This document shows positions 18,795 to 28,826 of a stretch of DNA of 34,629 nt, in pieces (positions within the stretch are counted from its first letter, which is position 1; every line of letters starts with the position of its first letter). The position numbers were made by a program, and so were the translations under genes. Where the stretch lies: positions 1 through 34,629 of the forward strand of contig NZ_FNXE01000031.1 of assembly GCF_900108395.1 (NCBI RefSeq). The letters are read 5' to 3'. The stretch comes from Paenimyroides marinum (GTDB lineage: Bacteria > Bacteroidota > Bacteroidia > Flavobacteriales > Flavobacteriaceae). Below the pieces are notes generated by a model. It did not search any database. It was not told the origin of the DNA and saw nothing but the letters and a program-made list of their open reading frames with translations.

Positions 18795-19178
18795 ATGGCT
18801 AAAGCAAATACAAAAAAACGTAAAGTTATAGTTGAGTCTACTGGTGAAGCTCATATCAATGCAACATTTAACAACATCATTATTTCGTTAACAAACAAAA
18901 AAGGTGAAGTTATTTCTTGGTCATCAGCTGGTAAAATGGGATTCCGTGGTTCTAAAAAGAACACGCCTTATGCAGCACAAATGGCAGCAGAAGATTGTGG
19001 TAAAGTAGCTTTAGAGGCAGGACTTAAAAAAGTAAAAGTTTACGTTAAAGGACCTGGAAACGGTAGAGAATCTGCAATTCGTTCAATCCACAACAGCGGA
19101 ATCGAAGTTACAGAAATCATCGATATCACTCCAATTCCTCACAACGGATGTCGTCCTCCAAAAAGAAGAAGAGTTTAA
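18795..19178 (+). CDS. rpsK: 30S ribosomal protein uS11
   Basis: This 127-residue platform protein is near the mRNA exit and E site. It contains [20 protein letters not shown] and the C-terminal signature [19 protein letters not shown] 90-base gap with a hairpin leader follows before rpsD. Confidence 0.98.
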   Translation: MAKANTKKRKVIVESTGEAHINATFNNIIISLTNKKGEVISWSSAGKMGFRGSKKNTPYAAQMAAEDCGKVALEAGLKKVKVYVKGPGNGRESAIRSIHNSGIEVTEIIDITPIPHNGCRPPKRRRV

Positions 19179-19198
19179 TTTATATTATAGTATAACCT

Positions 19199-19256
19199 AA
19201 GGTAGGAGAGAGATTATCGGAGGATGAGACCTGAATTCATAATCCCTACCTTTTTT
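19199..19256 (+). promoter_or_regulatory. Structured rpsD leader with GGAGG in the loop and a T-run (attenuator-like)
   Basis: AAGGTAGG (19199-19206) pairs with CCTACCTT (19245-19252), and after a 5-base bulge AGAGA, GATTAT (19212-19217) pairs with ATAATC (19239-19244). The result is a 14-bp stem. The T-run after it is terminator-like. The apical loop carries GGAGG (19219-19223) directly followed by an in-frame ATG (19224). The position in front of S4, an autogenous repressor in other bacteria, suggests S4-mediated control. S4-leader candidates have been proposed for Bacteroidota from comparative work; I cannot confirm identity here. Confidence 0.6.
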
Positions 19257-19268
19257 ATTTTTTTTAAA

Positions 19269-19874
19269 ATGGCAAGATATACTGGTCCACAAACAAAAAT
19301 CGCTCGTAAATTCGGTGAAGCAATCTTCGGCGATGACAGAGCATTCGAAAAAAGAAACTACCCTCCAGGGCAACATGGTTTAGCTAAAAAAAGAGGGAAA
19401 AAATCTGAATACGCAATTCAGTTGTTAGAGAAACAAAAAGCTAAATACACTTACGGTATTTTAGAAAAACAATTCCGTAACCTGTTTAAAAAAGCATCTG
19501 CATCACGTGGTGTAACAGGTGAAGTTTTAATCCAGTTATGTGAATCGCGTTTAGACAATGTTGTTTACAGAATGGGTATCGCTCCCTCTCGTCGCGCGGC
19601 ACGTCAAATCGTTTCTCACAGACATATTACCGTTAACGGAGAATTAGTTAACATCCCTTCATATCAATTAAAAGCTGGTGATAAAGTTGCTGTTCGTGAA
19701 AAATCTAAGTCTTTAGACGCTATCGAACGTTCATTATCTAATTCTAGCGCTGTTTACGAATGGATTACTTGGAATAACGAAACTAAAGAAGGTACATTTG
19801 TAAGTGTTCCTGCCAGACTTCAAGTTCCGGAAAACATTAAAGAACAGTTAATCGTAGAGTTGTACAACAAATAA
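19269..19874 (+). CDS. rpsD: 30S ribosomal protein uS4, zinc-free form
   Basis: This 201-residue primary assembly protein starts at the typical [20 protein letters not shown]. An in-frame ATG at 19224 would add 15 residues, but it lies in the leader hairpin and its peptide is unlike the family. The S4 RNA-binding domain ([12 protein letters not shown] to INGEL-type strand HITVNGELV) is intact. The N-terminal zinc-binding cysteines of some S4 proteins are absent. It is followed by rpoA after 25 bases. Confidence 0.97.
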   Translation: MARYTGPQTKIARKFGEAIFGDDRAFEKRNYPPGQHGLAKKRGKKSEYAIQLLEKQKAKYTYGILEKQFRNLFKKASASRGVTGEVLIQLCESRLDNVVYRMGIAPSRRAARQIVSHRHITVNGELVNIPSYQLKAGDKVAVREKSKSLDAIERSLSNSSAVYEWITWNNETKEGTFVSVPARLQVPENIKEQLIVELYNK

Positions 19875-19899
19875 TAATTGACATTCAGTCGAAATACAC

Positions 19900-20892
19900 A
19901 TGGCAATATTTAATTTTCAAAAGCCCGACAAAGTTATCATGATCGATTCAACCGATTTTAAAGGGAAATTCGAATTTCGTCCTTTAGAACCAGGTTATGG
20001 GTTGACCATTGGTAATGCACTAAGAAGAGTACTTCTGTCATCATTAGAAGGATATGCAATAACTTCTGTACGTATTGAAGGTGTTGAGCATGAGTTTTCT
20101 ACTATTTCTGGTGTTGTTGAGGATGTTACAGAAATTATCCTAAATCTTAAACAAGTACGTTTTAAACGTCAGATAGAAGATGTGGATAATGAAACTGTAA
20201 GCATTTCATTCACAGGAAAAGATCAATTAACAGCAGGTGATTTCCAAAAATTCATATCAGGATTCCAGGTTTTAAACCCAGAATTGGTTATTTGCAACCT
20301 TGATGGTAAAGTAACAATCAATATGGAAATTTCTATCGAAAAAGGTAGAGGTTACGTACCGGCAGAAGAAAACAGAAAACCAAATGCTCCTTTCGGAACA
20401 ATTTATACAGATTCTATTTATACGCCTGTAAAAAATGTTAAGTACGCTATAGAAAACTATCGTGTAGAGCAAAAAACCGATTACGAAAAACTGGTTTTTG
20501 ATATCGTTACCGATGGTTCTATTCATCCTAAAGATGCTTTAACAGAAGCTGCTAAAACATTGATTCATCATTTTATGTTATTCTCTGATGAACGAATTAC
20601 TTTAGAGGCTGATGAAATTGCTCAAACTGAATCTTACGACGAAGAATCGTTGCACATGAGACAGTTGCTAAAAACTAAATTAGTAGATTTAGACCTTTCA
20701 GTAAGAGCATTGAATTGTTTAAAAGCGGCTGAAGTGGATACATTAGGCGATTTGGTTTCTTATAACAAAAACGATTTAATGAAATTTAGAAACTTCGGAA
20801 AAAAATCGTTAACTGAATTAGAAGAATTAGTTTCAGTTAAAGGATTGAATTTCGGAATGGATCTGTCAAAATACAAATTAGATAAAGAATAA
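19900..20892 (+). CDS. rpoA: DNA-directed RNA polymerase alpha subunit
   Basis: This 330-residue protein has an N-terminal dimerisation domain (residues about 1-235) that scaffolds beta and beta-prime: it contains [22 protein letters not shown] and [14 protein letters not shown]. The C-terminal domain (about 255-330) binds upstream DNA and activators: it contains [19 protein letters not shown] and [14 protein letters not shown]. Length is normal. Its position between rpsD and rplQ is the universal alpha-operon arrangement. Confidence 0.98.
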   Translation: MAIFNFQKPDKVIMIDSTDFKGKFEFRPLEPGYGLTIGNALRRVLLSSLEGYAITSVRIEGVEHEFSTISGVVEDVTEIILNLKQVRFKRQIEDVDNETVSISFTGKDQLTAGDFQKFISGFQVLNPELVICNLDGKVTINMEISIEKGRGYVPAEENRKPNAPFGTIYTDSIYTPVKNVKYAIENYRVEQKTDYEKLVFDIVTDGSIHPKDALTEAAKTLIHHFMLFSDERITLEADEIAQTESYDEESLHMRQLLKTKLVDLDLSVRALNCLKAAEVDTLGDLVSYNKNDLMKFRNFGKKSLTELEELVSVKGLNFGMDLSKYKLDKE

Positions 20893-20895
20893 TAA

Positions 20896-20937
20896 CTTCA
20901 TATTTTGCTCTCCAAGGAGGATTGAAGCAAGATGAAG
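20896..20937 (+). promoter_or_regulatory. Hairpin leader before rplQ with AAGGAGG in the loop
   Basis: CTTCAT (20896-20901) pairs with ATGAAG (20932-20937), and TTGC (20905-20908) with GCAA (20927-20930), with an ATT/G internal loop. The 18-base loop holds AAGGAGG (20914-20920), an almost full Shine-Dalgarno sequence, which is exceptional in this phylum. It lies 33 bases before rplQ but 11 bases before ATG 20932, which opens a 29-codon frame (20932-21021) overlapping the rplQ start in another frame. Confidence 0.45.
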
Positions 20938-20953
20938 CTAAAAAAAGAAGGTC

Positions 20954-21442
20954 ATGAGACACGGAAAAAAAGTAAATCACTTAGGCAGACAAGCTGGTCA
21001 CAGAAAAGCTATGTTGGCTAATATGGCTTGTTCATTAATTGAACATAAACGTATTAATACTACAGTTGCTAAAGCAAAAGCATTGAAACAATTTGTTGAG
21101 CCTTTGGTAACAAAATCTAAAACAGACGATACACACAACCGTCGTGTTGTTTTCTCTTACTTGAGAGATAAATATGCCGTTACTGAATTATTCAGAGAAG
21201 TGGCACCAAAAGTAGGAGACCGTCCGGGTGGTTATACTCGTATTATTAAATTAGGAAATCGTTTAGGAGATAACGCTGAAATGGCAATGATCGAATTAGT
21301 AGATTTCAACGAGGTTTACAACGCCGGTAAAAAAGAAGTTAAGAAAGCTTCAACAAGAAGAGGTAGAAAAAAAGCTGAACCAAAAGCTGAAGCTACCCCT
21401 GCAACAGAAACTTCTACTGAAGCTAACGAAACGAATGAATAA
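20954..21442 (+). CDS. rplQ: 50S ribosomal protein bL17
   Basis: This protein has 162 residues. The conserved core (residues about 1-118) starts [21 protein letters not shown] and includes [25 protein letters not shown] tail of about 40 residues rich in K, E, A and T ([17 protein letters not shown], then TPATETSTE) is a low-complexity extension common in Bacteroidota L17. It is the last gene of the alpha set and of the whole cluster, and a strong terminator follows. Confidence 0.98.
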   Translation: MRHGKKVNHLGRQAGHRKAMLANMACSLIEHKRINTTVAKAKALKQFVEPLVTKSKTDDTHNRRVVFSYLRDKYAVTELFREVAPKVGDRPGGYTRIIKLGNRLGDNAEMAMIELVDFNEVYNAGKKEVKKASTRRGRKKAEPKAEATPATETSTEANETNE

Positions 21443-21472
21443 TTTATCTATAACAGATTATTCTATTATATT

Positions 21473-21508
21473 AAAAGGACAAACTTTTAAAGTTTGTCCT
21501 TTTTTTTA
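21473..21508 (+). terminator. Terminator of the ribosomal cluster after rplQ
   Basis: A 13-14 bp stem (21473-21486 with 21490-21503), containing GGACAAACT and its complement, has a loop of about 3 bases and merges into a T-run. Confidence 0.9.
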
Positions 21509-21532
21509 TACTTTTTTTTAAAGTATTTGTAT

Positions 21533-21540
21533 TAATTTTG
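21533..21540 (+). promoter_or_regulatory. Candidate -7 box (TAATTTTG) of carA
   Basis: This is an exact TAnnTTTG match, 24 bases before the carA ATG and just after the rplQ terminator. The -33 region is a T-run without a clear TTTG. Confidence 0.5.
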
Positions 21541-21563
21541 TACACTGAAACATCACAATAATA

Positions 21564-22676
21564 ATGAAATATACTTCTAAAGATAAAGCCGTTGTACTTT
21601 TAAGCGACGGAACAATTTTTCACGGAAAATCGGTAGGTATTAAAGGAACAACAACGGGCGAAATCTGTTTTAACACAGGCGTAACCGGTTATCAGGAAAT
21701 TTTTACAGATCCTTCGTATTACGGTCAAATCATGTTGTCAACCGTAGCACATATTGGAAATTATGGGGTACATGCTGACGAAGTAGATTCTGACGGAATC
21801 AAAATTGCAGGTTTGGTTTGTAAAAACTTTAGCACTGATTATTCACGTCCGGATGCCGAAGGCTCTTTATACGATTATTTCGAAAAGAAAAATCTGGTGG
21901 CTGTTTCCGATGTTGATACGCGTGCATTGGTAAGCTACATACGCGATAACGGTGCAATGAATGCGGTGATTTCTACCGATGGAAAATCAATTGAGGAATT
22001 AAAAGAAATATTGGCTGCCGTTCCCGATATGAAAGGATTGGAACTGGCTTCAGCAGTTTCTACAAAAGAACCTTACTTCTATGGCGATGAAAATGCAACG
22101 TATAAAGTAGCTGCTTTAGATTTTGGTATTAAAACAAATATTCTGCGTTGTTTGGCTGCACGCGATTGCTATGTAAAAGTATATCCTTATAACGCAACAT
22201 TAGAAGATTTAAATGATTTTAATCCCGATGGATATTTCTTGTCTAATGGTCCCGGAGATCCACAACCTTTAACGGAAGTTATTGAAACAGTAAAAGAGAT
22301 CATTGCTATTAACAAACCGGTTTTTGGAATTTGTTTGGGGCATCAATTAATCGGATTGACTCAAGGTGTAAATACCTATAAAATGTTTAACGGTCACCGT
22401 GGAATAAATCACCCGGTTATGAATGCAATTTCTGGTAAGGGAGAAATTACCTCACAAAATCACGGTTTTGCTGTAGTTCGTGAAGAAGTGGAACAAAACC
22501 CGAATTTAGAAATTACACATTATCATTTAAATGATAATACCGTTGCCGGAATGCGTTTAAAAGATAAACAGGTATTTTCGGTACAATACCACCCGGAATC
22601 ATCGCCCGGACCAAACGATTCTAAATATTTGTTTGATCAGTTTGTAACTTATATGAAAGAACATAAAGAAGCTTAA
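21564..22676 (+). CDS. carA: Carbamoyl-phosphate synthase small subunit
   Basis: This 370-residue glutaminase subunit supplies ammonia to CarB for carbamoyl phosphate, used in arginine and pyrimidine synthesis. The N-terminal CPSase domain begins AVVLLSDGTIFHGKSVG and contains CFNTGVTGYQEIFTDPSY. The class I amidotransferase domain (about 180-365) shows FGICLGHQ with nucleophile C257, and HPESSPGP with H343 and E345. The enzyme looks complete. carB is not in the window. The gene is a single unit between two terminators. Its position after rplQ, with citrulline/arginine-type hydrolases further downstream, is noted in the findings. Confidence 0.97.
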   Translation: MKYTSKDKAVVLLSDGTIFHGKSVGIKGTTTGEICFNTGVTGYQEIFTDPSYYGQIMLSTVAHIGNYGVHADEVDSDGIKIAGLVCKNFSTDYSRPDAEGSLYDYFEKKNLVAVSDVDTRALVSYIRDNGAMNAVISTDGKSIEELKEILAAVPDMKGLELASAVSTKEPYFYGDENATYKVAALDFGIKTNILRCLAARDCYVKVYPYNATLEDLNDFNPDGYFLSNGPGDPQPLTEVIETVKEIIAINKPVFGICLGHQLIGLTQGVNTYKMFNGHRGINHPVMNAISGKGEITSQNHGFAVVREEVEQNPNLEITHYHLNDNTVAGMRLKDKQVFSVQYHPESSPGPNDSKYLFDQFVTYMKEHKEA

Positions 22677-22697
22677 TAGATTACGATATAAAGAGAA

Positions 22698-22733
22698 ACC
22701 CTTTCAGCGTTTTATTACTGAAAGGGTCTTGTT
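22698..22733 (+). terminator. Terminator after carA
   Basis: A perfect 10-bp stem ACCCTTTCAG (22698-22707) pairs with 22718-22727 around a 10-base loop, followed by CTTG and a T-run. Confidence 0.8.
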
Positions 22734-22780
22734 TTTTAGCGATTTTTTATTATTTTTAAGTTTCTTAAAATAAAATCGTT

Positions 22781-23479
22781 ATGTTGACTTTAAATATCAA
22801 AACAAAATTTGTCTATGGTTGGTTTTCTTTAAGAAATATCAAGTTGTATGTAGATGGTGTGTTATTTACTAAATTTTTGGCACAAGGAACTTCAATTATT
22901 GAAATACCTGATGATACACAAAAACTTACTTTTGTGTTAGGAAAGGTTTATCCGTATAAAACGAATATTTACATTACAGAAGAAGACAGAAAACGTAAAG
23001 AAATTTTTATGGGTTTACATCTTAATCATAGAAATTTACTGTTTTTTCTCTACGATAGTTTACGAACTGATTATTTGCGAAGTGTGAAACTAACTATTGA
23101 GGAATATGCCTCATTTGGAAAAGATATTTACCAGCAAGAAATAATTACGTTAAAAGATAACAAAACATCAATTATAAGCTTGCTTGTTTCTTTAGTTATC
23201 TTAGTGTTTTCGGTAGTGCAGCAAGAAAATGAACTAAGTCCGATTGCTTTTATGATTGGGCTTTCATCAACAATAACTTCTTTGGTTTATTTTAATGATT
23301 TACAAGTAGAAAAAACAACCTACAAATCAAGAATGATTTCGACTATGTTAAGTTTTGTTTTAGCTACTTTGTTTTTAGAAAATAGTTTTCTGTACCTCCG
23401 TTTCATTATTGTTATGTTTACACTAATGTTATTTACGATTTATTTAAAAGAAGTACAAAATCAAGTAGTAAAAGTGTGA
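22781..23479 (+). CDS. Hypothetical membrane protein, four predicted TM segments
   Basis: I do not recognise a family. The protein has 232 residues. The soluble N-terminal 125 residues are beta-rich at first (NIKLYVDGVLFTKFLAQG, LTFVLGKVYPYKTNIYI), resembling a small beta-sandwich or ligand-binding fold. Four hydrophobic segments follow at about 128-147, 152-171, 185-200 and 204-222, and a short polar tail. No signal peptide is seen, so the N-terminal domain is probably cytoplasmic. The gene lies alone between the carA terminator and a bidirectional terminator shared with the convergent Gre-like gene. A TAAGTTTC sequence at 22757-22764 resembles a -7 box. Confidence 0.7.
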   Translation: MLTLNIKTKFVYGWFSLRNIKLYVDGVLFTKFLAQGTSIIEIPDDTQKLTFVLGKVYPYKTNIYITEEDRKRKEIFMGLHLNHRNLLFFLYDSLRTDYLRSVKLTIEEYASFGKDIYQQEIITLKDNKTSIISLLVSLVILVFSVVQQENELSPIAFMIGLSSTITSLVYFNDLQVEKTTYKSRMISTMLSFVLATLFLENSFLYLRFIIVMFTLMLFTIYLKEVQNQVVKV

Positions 23480-23488
23480 GTATAAAAA

Positions 23489-23511
23489 AAACCTCGAATG
23501 AATCGAGGTTT
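23489..23511. terminator. Bidirectional terminator between convergent genes
   Basis: AAACCTCGA (23489-23497) pairs with TCGAGGTTT (23503-23511) around a 5-base loop. An A-run precedes it (the T-run for the minus strand), and short T stretches flank the other side. Confidence 0.7.
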
Positions 23512-23517
23512 CTTAAA

Positions 23518-23922
23518 TTATTGTTTTTGAAGATGTTCAACTTTTAAAATTTCTAATTTTAAATCACCATCTTTTGCCGGCCATTCAATAATATCCCCCG
23601 TTTTGTATCCCACCATGGCAATTCCTTCATCAGATAAAATAGAGATTTTGTTTTTGCTTGGTTTAGATTTTTTTGGTCCCACAAAAGTTACCGTTTTTTC
23701 CTGACCCGTTGTGTGGTTTTTGTAAGTAACAATGCTGTTTACACAGACAATATCTGCAGGAAGCACTCTTCTTAAAACCTGTGAAGCGGTTTTTAATTCA
23801 TTGGTTAAAATTTCTTCTTCTTTTAGAGTTACTTTTTTTCTGCGGATGTGGTCTTTAATTAAATCGTATGTTCCTGTTGTTAAAATGATGTTGTTTGACA
23901 TTATTTTCTTGATTTGTTCCAT
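23518..23922 (-). CDS. GreA/GreB-family (Rnk-like) protein
   Basis: This 134-residue protein has a short helical N-terminus (YDLIKDHIRRKKVTLKEEEILTNELKTA) and a C-terminal FKBP-like Gre domain at about residues 52-130, recognised by DIVCVNSIVTYKN, KISILSDEGIAMVGYKTGD and EWPAKDGDLKLEILKVE. The long antiparallel coiled coil of true GreA/GreB, which inserts acidic residues into the RNA polymerase secondary channel, is absent, so it resembles Rnk-type factors and probably competes at or modulates that channel. An internal ATG at 23901 (MSNNIILTTG) is an equally plausible start and would give 127 residues. Confidence 0.8.
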   Translation of the reverse strand: MEQIKKIMSNNIILTTGTYDLIKDHIRRKKVTLKEEEILTNELKTASQVLRRVLPADIVCVNSIVTYKNHTTGQEKTVTFVGPKKSKPSKNKISILSDEGIAMVGYKTGDIIEWPAKDGDLKLEILKVEHLQKQ

Positions 23923-25638
<1,716 letters not shown>

Positions 25639-25655
25639 TTTTTTAAATAAATTAG

Positions 25656-25689
25656 CAAAAAAGACGCTTATGCGTCTTTTTTGTTTTTT
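25656..25689 (+). terminator. Terminator after eno
   Basis: A 12-bp stem (25656-25667 with 25672-25683) with core AAGACGC and a 4-base loop TTAT is followed by a T-run. Confidence 0.88.
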
Positions 25690-25914
25690 AATAGGTTTTG
25701 TTTCTAATATCATAATACTAAGCAATGAATTTTATGAATTTGTAAAAAAAATCATAAATACTTTAAAAGTGACGGTTCAAAAACGGCTACATCTTAGGTT
25801 TATAATAGTTTAAATCAATATTTAATAAGAATTATTTATACATTTACGCTTTATTAAGTAAAACATTTTTAGTAAATTCGCTAAAAACAAAATAAAAAAA
25901 TAAACTAAAAATAT

Positions 25915-27198
25915 ATGTCAAAAACTGCAACTATAGCTATAGATGACAAAACGTTTGAATTGCCTGTAATTGTTGGGACAGAGAACGAAGTAGCTATCGA
26001 TATTGAAAAGTTAAGAGCTTTAACCGGAGCCATAACATTAGATCCGGGATATAAAAATTCAGGTTCATGTAAAAGTGCCATTACTTTTTTAGATGGCGAA
26101 GAGGGAGTTTTAAGATACCGCGGATATTCTATCGAAGATTTAGCTGAAAAGTCAAACTTTTTAGAAGTGGCTTATTTAGTGATTTTCGGAGAATTACCTA
26201 CCCAAACGCAAATTGAAAAATTTGAAAACGATATACGTAAGCACACGCTTGTTAACGAAGAAATGAAAGGAATCATTGACGGTTTTCCTAAACATGCCCA
26301 CCCAATGGGTATTTTGGCTTCATTAACTTGTGCCTTAACAGCTTTTAACCCTAAAGTTGTAAATGCAGAGTGCGAAAAGGATATGTATGAAGCAGTTTGC
26401 AAAATCATGGGTAAATTTTTGGTTGTTGCAACATGGACATACAGAAAAATTAACGGTTATCCGTTAAACTACTATGACAATACAATGCCTTATGTAGATA
26501 ATTTTTTACAGTTGATGTTTAAATTGCCAACGGGACCTTACAAAGTTAATCCGGTGGTTTTAAATGCAATTGATAAATTATTTATTTTACATGCTGATCA
26601 CGAACAAAACTGTTCTACGTCAACCGTTCGTATGGTAGGTTCTTCTCATGCAGGATTGTTCGCTTCTATTTCAGCTGGTGTTTCTGCTCTTTGGGGGCCA
26701 TTACACGGTGGTGCAAACCAGGCGGTTTTAGAAATGTTAGAAGAAATTCAAAAAGATGGCGGAGATGCCAATAAATACTTGGCTAAAGCAAAAGATAAAA
26801 ACGATCCGTTCCGCTTAATGGGCTTTGGACACAGAGTGTACAAAAACTTCGATCCTCGTGCACGTATCATTAAAAAGGCAGCCGATGAAGTTTTAGCAGA
26901 ATTAGGTGTTGATGATCCTATTTTAAAAATTGCAAAAGATTTAGAAGAAATGGCGTTGAAAGACGAATATTTCGTAGCACGTAATTTATATCCAAACGTA
27001 GATTTCTATTCAGGAATTATTTACCGTGCCTTAGGCATCCCAACAGAAATGTTTACAGTAATGTTTGCTATTGGTCGTTTGCCGGGTTGGGTAGCCCAAT
27101 GGAAAGAAATGCGCGTAAACAAAGAGCCAATCGGCCGTCCGCGTCAGGTATATGTAGGGGAACCATTACGTCCTTTTAAAGAAATGAACGAGAGATAA
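25915..27198 (+). CDS. gltA: Citrate synthase
   Basis: This 427-residue enzyme condenses acetyl-CoA with oxaloacetate to start the TCA cycle. Motifs are RYRGYSIEDLAE, HADHEQN (H229), GPLHGGANQAV (catalytic H264) and FGHRVYKNFDPRA (H306, and catalytic D313). The length and N-terminal extension fit the type II, Gram-negative class, often NADH-sensitive. It is transcribed alone from the 276-base spacer after eno. No exact -7 box was found, but TAAATTCG near 25873 is a near match. Confidence 0.97.
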   Translation: MSKTATIAIDDKTFELPVIVGTENEVAIDIEKLRALTGAITLDPGYKNSGSCKSAITFLDGEEGVLRYRGYSIEDLAEKSNFLEVAYLVIFGELPTQTQIEKFENDIRKHTLVNEEMKGIIDGFPKHAHPMGILASLTCALTAFNPKVVNAECEKDMYEAVCKIMGKFLVVATWTYRKINGYPLNYYDNTMPYVDNFLQLMFKLPTGPYKVNPVVLNAIDKLFILHADHEQNCSTSTVRMVGSSHAGLFASISAGVSALWGPLHGGANQAVLEMLEEIQKDGGDANKYLAKAKDKNDPFRLMGFGHRVYKNFDPRARIIKKAADEVLAELGVDDPILKIAKDLEEMALKDEYFVARNLYPNVDFYSGIIYRALGIPTEMFTVMFAIGRLPGWVAQWKEMRVNKEPIGRPRQVYVGEPLRPFKEMNER

Positions 27199-27221
27199 TA
27201 ATAATATTAAATTTTGTAATG

Positions 27222-27252
27222 AAAACGTATTGAGAAATCAATACGTTTTTTT
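27222..27252 (+). terminator. Terminator after gltA, GAAA loop
   Basis: A perfect 12-bp stem (27222-27233 with 27238-27249) with core ACGTATTGA closes a GAAA tetraloop and is followed by T residues. Confidence 0.9.
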
Positions 27253-27302
27253 GTTAAATAAAATATAATTTTATATATTTATTACATTTCTTAATATATA
27301 GT

Positions 27303-27794
27303 ATGAAAAAAGTAGCCTTAATACTGTTTAGTTTATTCGTTGTAGTAGGTTGTTCTTCATCAGATGACCACAATATAAAAATTTACTTTGATGAAGAAAC
27401 ATACAGCCAACAAAAATTGATGTGGGAACAACAGAATATTCAAAATTATACATTCACGATTAAATCTATGAGTTCATCTGATGGACCAATAGAAGAGGAA
27501 ATAACAGTTTTAAACAGGGAGGTGGTGTATGATGAAAATAGATTTTATAATTTAACAATTGATGATATTTATAACGAAATTAAAAGAGAGTATGATTATG
27601 ATGTAGAGCAATCAAAAAAGAATCCACTCGATTCTTTTTACAAAATAATTGATGCGATTTATCATAGCGTAAAATATGACAAACAATATCCAATTCCTGT
27701 TTCTTTCGGAAGGTCTTACAATTTTAATACAAATGATATTCCTGTTGGCTTTGGTAGGACTACGGAAATTCAAAATTTTGTAGTTAATGATTAA
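27303..27794 (+). CDS. Lipoprotein, DUF6174-like
   Basis: This 163-residue protein has a type II signal peptide with lipobox VVGC (lipidated Cys 17), followed by a serine/aspartate-rich tether (SSSDDHN). The mature part has the pattern of small DUF6174-type domains: a tryptophan-containing start (MWEQQNIQNYTFTI), a central strand (EEEITVLNREVV), a helix (IDDIYNEIKREYD), and a late VKYDKQYPIPVSFGRSY resembling the YDPxYGYP segment. Function is unknown. A TATATTTA element at 27274-27281 with TTTG 20 bases upstream could be its promoter. The family assignment is tentative. Confidence 0.75.
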   Translation: MKKVALILFSLFVVVGCSSSDDHNIKIYFDEETYSQQKLMWEQQNIQNYTFTIKSMSSSDGPIEEEITVLNREVVYDENRFYNLTIDDIYNEIKREYDYDVEQSKKNPLDSFYKIIDAIYHSVKYDKQYPIPVSFGRSYNFNTNDIPVGFGRTTEIQNFVVND

Positions 27795-27815
27795 GGGTGG
27801 TATTTAAAGCCGAGA

Positions 27816-27846
27816 AAAAAGCCAAATCAAACCGATTTGGCTTTTT
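27816..27846 (+). terminator. Terminator after the DUF6174-like lipoprotein gene
   Basis: A perfect 13-bp stem (27816-27828 with 27834-27846), core GCCAAATC, closes a 5-base loop. The 3' arm ends in five T residues. Confidence 0.88.
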
Positions 27847-27878
27847 CATTTTTAATAGTATAACTACAAAGAACTTCT

Positions 27879-27886
27879 TATATTTG
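27879..27886 (+). promoter_or_regulatory. Candidate -7 box (TATATTTG) of the amidinohydrolase gene
   Basis: This exact TAnnTTTG match, 23 bases before the ATG at 27909, has the same TATATTTG sequence as the rpsL promoter. The upstream -33 region is T-rich without a clear TTTG. Confidence 0.5.
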
Positions 27887-27908
27887 TCTATTACCTAAAT
27901 ACATTTTT

Positions 27909-28823
27909 ATGAATTTACATGTAACAGATGAAACTTCAAGGCTTAAGGCCGTAATACTTGGAACCGCAAAAAGTAATGGCCCCACACCAACGATAGATGA
28001 GGCGTATGATCCCAAATCATTAGAGCATATCAAAGCAGGTACTTATCCGGTAGAAGCTGATATGATTAATGAAATGGAAGCTTTTAATGAAGTCTTTAAA
28101 AAATATGACGTAAAAGTTTACCGCCCGGAAATTATAGAAGATTACAATCAGATTTTTAGTCGCGATATTGGTTTTGTGATTGACGATGTTTTTATAAAAG
28201 CCAACATTTTGCCCGATCGTGAGCGTGAACTGGATGCCATTCAGTATGTAATCGATCAAATGGATCCCAATAAAGTGGTTCGCCCACCCGATGAAGTACA
28301 TATCGAAGGAGGTGACGTGATGCTATGGAACGACCATATCTTTATCGGAACTTACAAAGGAAGCGATTATAAAGATTTTATTACCGCACGTACCAATATG
28401 GCCGGCGTACAGTACATCAAAGAATTGTTTCCAAATAAAATTATAAAAGAATTCGATTTGGTAAAATCAAAAATAGAACCTCGCGATAACGCTCTGCATT
28501 TAGATTGTTGTTTTCAACCCGTAGGATCAAACAAAGGAATTATTTATAAATCGGGCTTCCGTGAAGAAGCTGATTATATGTATCTGGTAAACCTTTTTGG
28601 CAGAGAAAATTTGTTTCATATCGAACGTGAAGAAATGTACCACATGAACTCTAATGTCTTTTCTATTGATAAAGACGTCGTAGTTTCCGAACGTAATTTT
28701 ACTCGTTTAAACAACTGGTTACGCGATCACGGATTCACCGTAGAAGAAATTCCGTATGCAGAAATTTCTAAACAAGAAGGCCTTTTACGTTGTTCCACGT
28801 TACCGCTAATTAGAGAGAAATAA
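27909..28823 (+). CDS. DDAH/amidinotransferase-family enzyme (guanidino-group-modifying superfamily)
   Basis: This 304-residue protein has the five-bladed beta/alpha-propeller layout of the guanidino-group-modifying superfamily. Catalytic elements are visible in order: RD (85-86), EGGD (133-136), the conserved histidine H197 in ALHLDC, and the nucleophilic cysteine C295 in GLLRCSTLPL. Length and motifs fit dimethylarginine dimethylaminohydrolase or amidinotransferase-type enzymes that act on arginine derivatives through a thiouronium intermediate. Exact substrate cannot be read from sequence. Its neighbour ctlX lies 62 bases downstream in the same direction, and the pair probably forms an operon. 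Confidence 0.88.
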   Translation: MNLHVTDETSRLKAVILGTAKSNGPTPTIDEAYDPKSLEHIKAGTYPVEADMINEMEAFNEVFKKYDVKVYRPEIIEDYNQIFSRDIGFVIDDVFIKANILPDRERELDAIQYVIDQMDPNKVVRPPDEVHIEGGDVMLWNDHIFIGTYKGSDYKDFITARTNMAGVQYIKELFPNKIIKEFDLVKSKIEPRDNALHLDCCFQPVGSNKGIIYKSGFREEADYMYLVNLFGRENLFHIEREEMYHMNSNVFSIDKDVVVSERNFTRLNNWLRDHGFTVEEIPYAEISKQEGLLRCSTLPLIREK

Positions 28824-28826
28824 ATT

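Noticed and set aside
19224..19268. 15-residue N-terminal extension of S4 beginning at a GGAGG-ATG
   Set aside because: It falls inside the leader stem and the T-run, and S4 proteins start MARYTGP; kept only as part of the leader finding.
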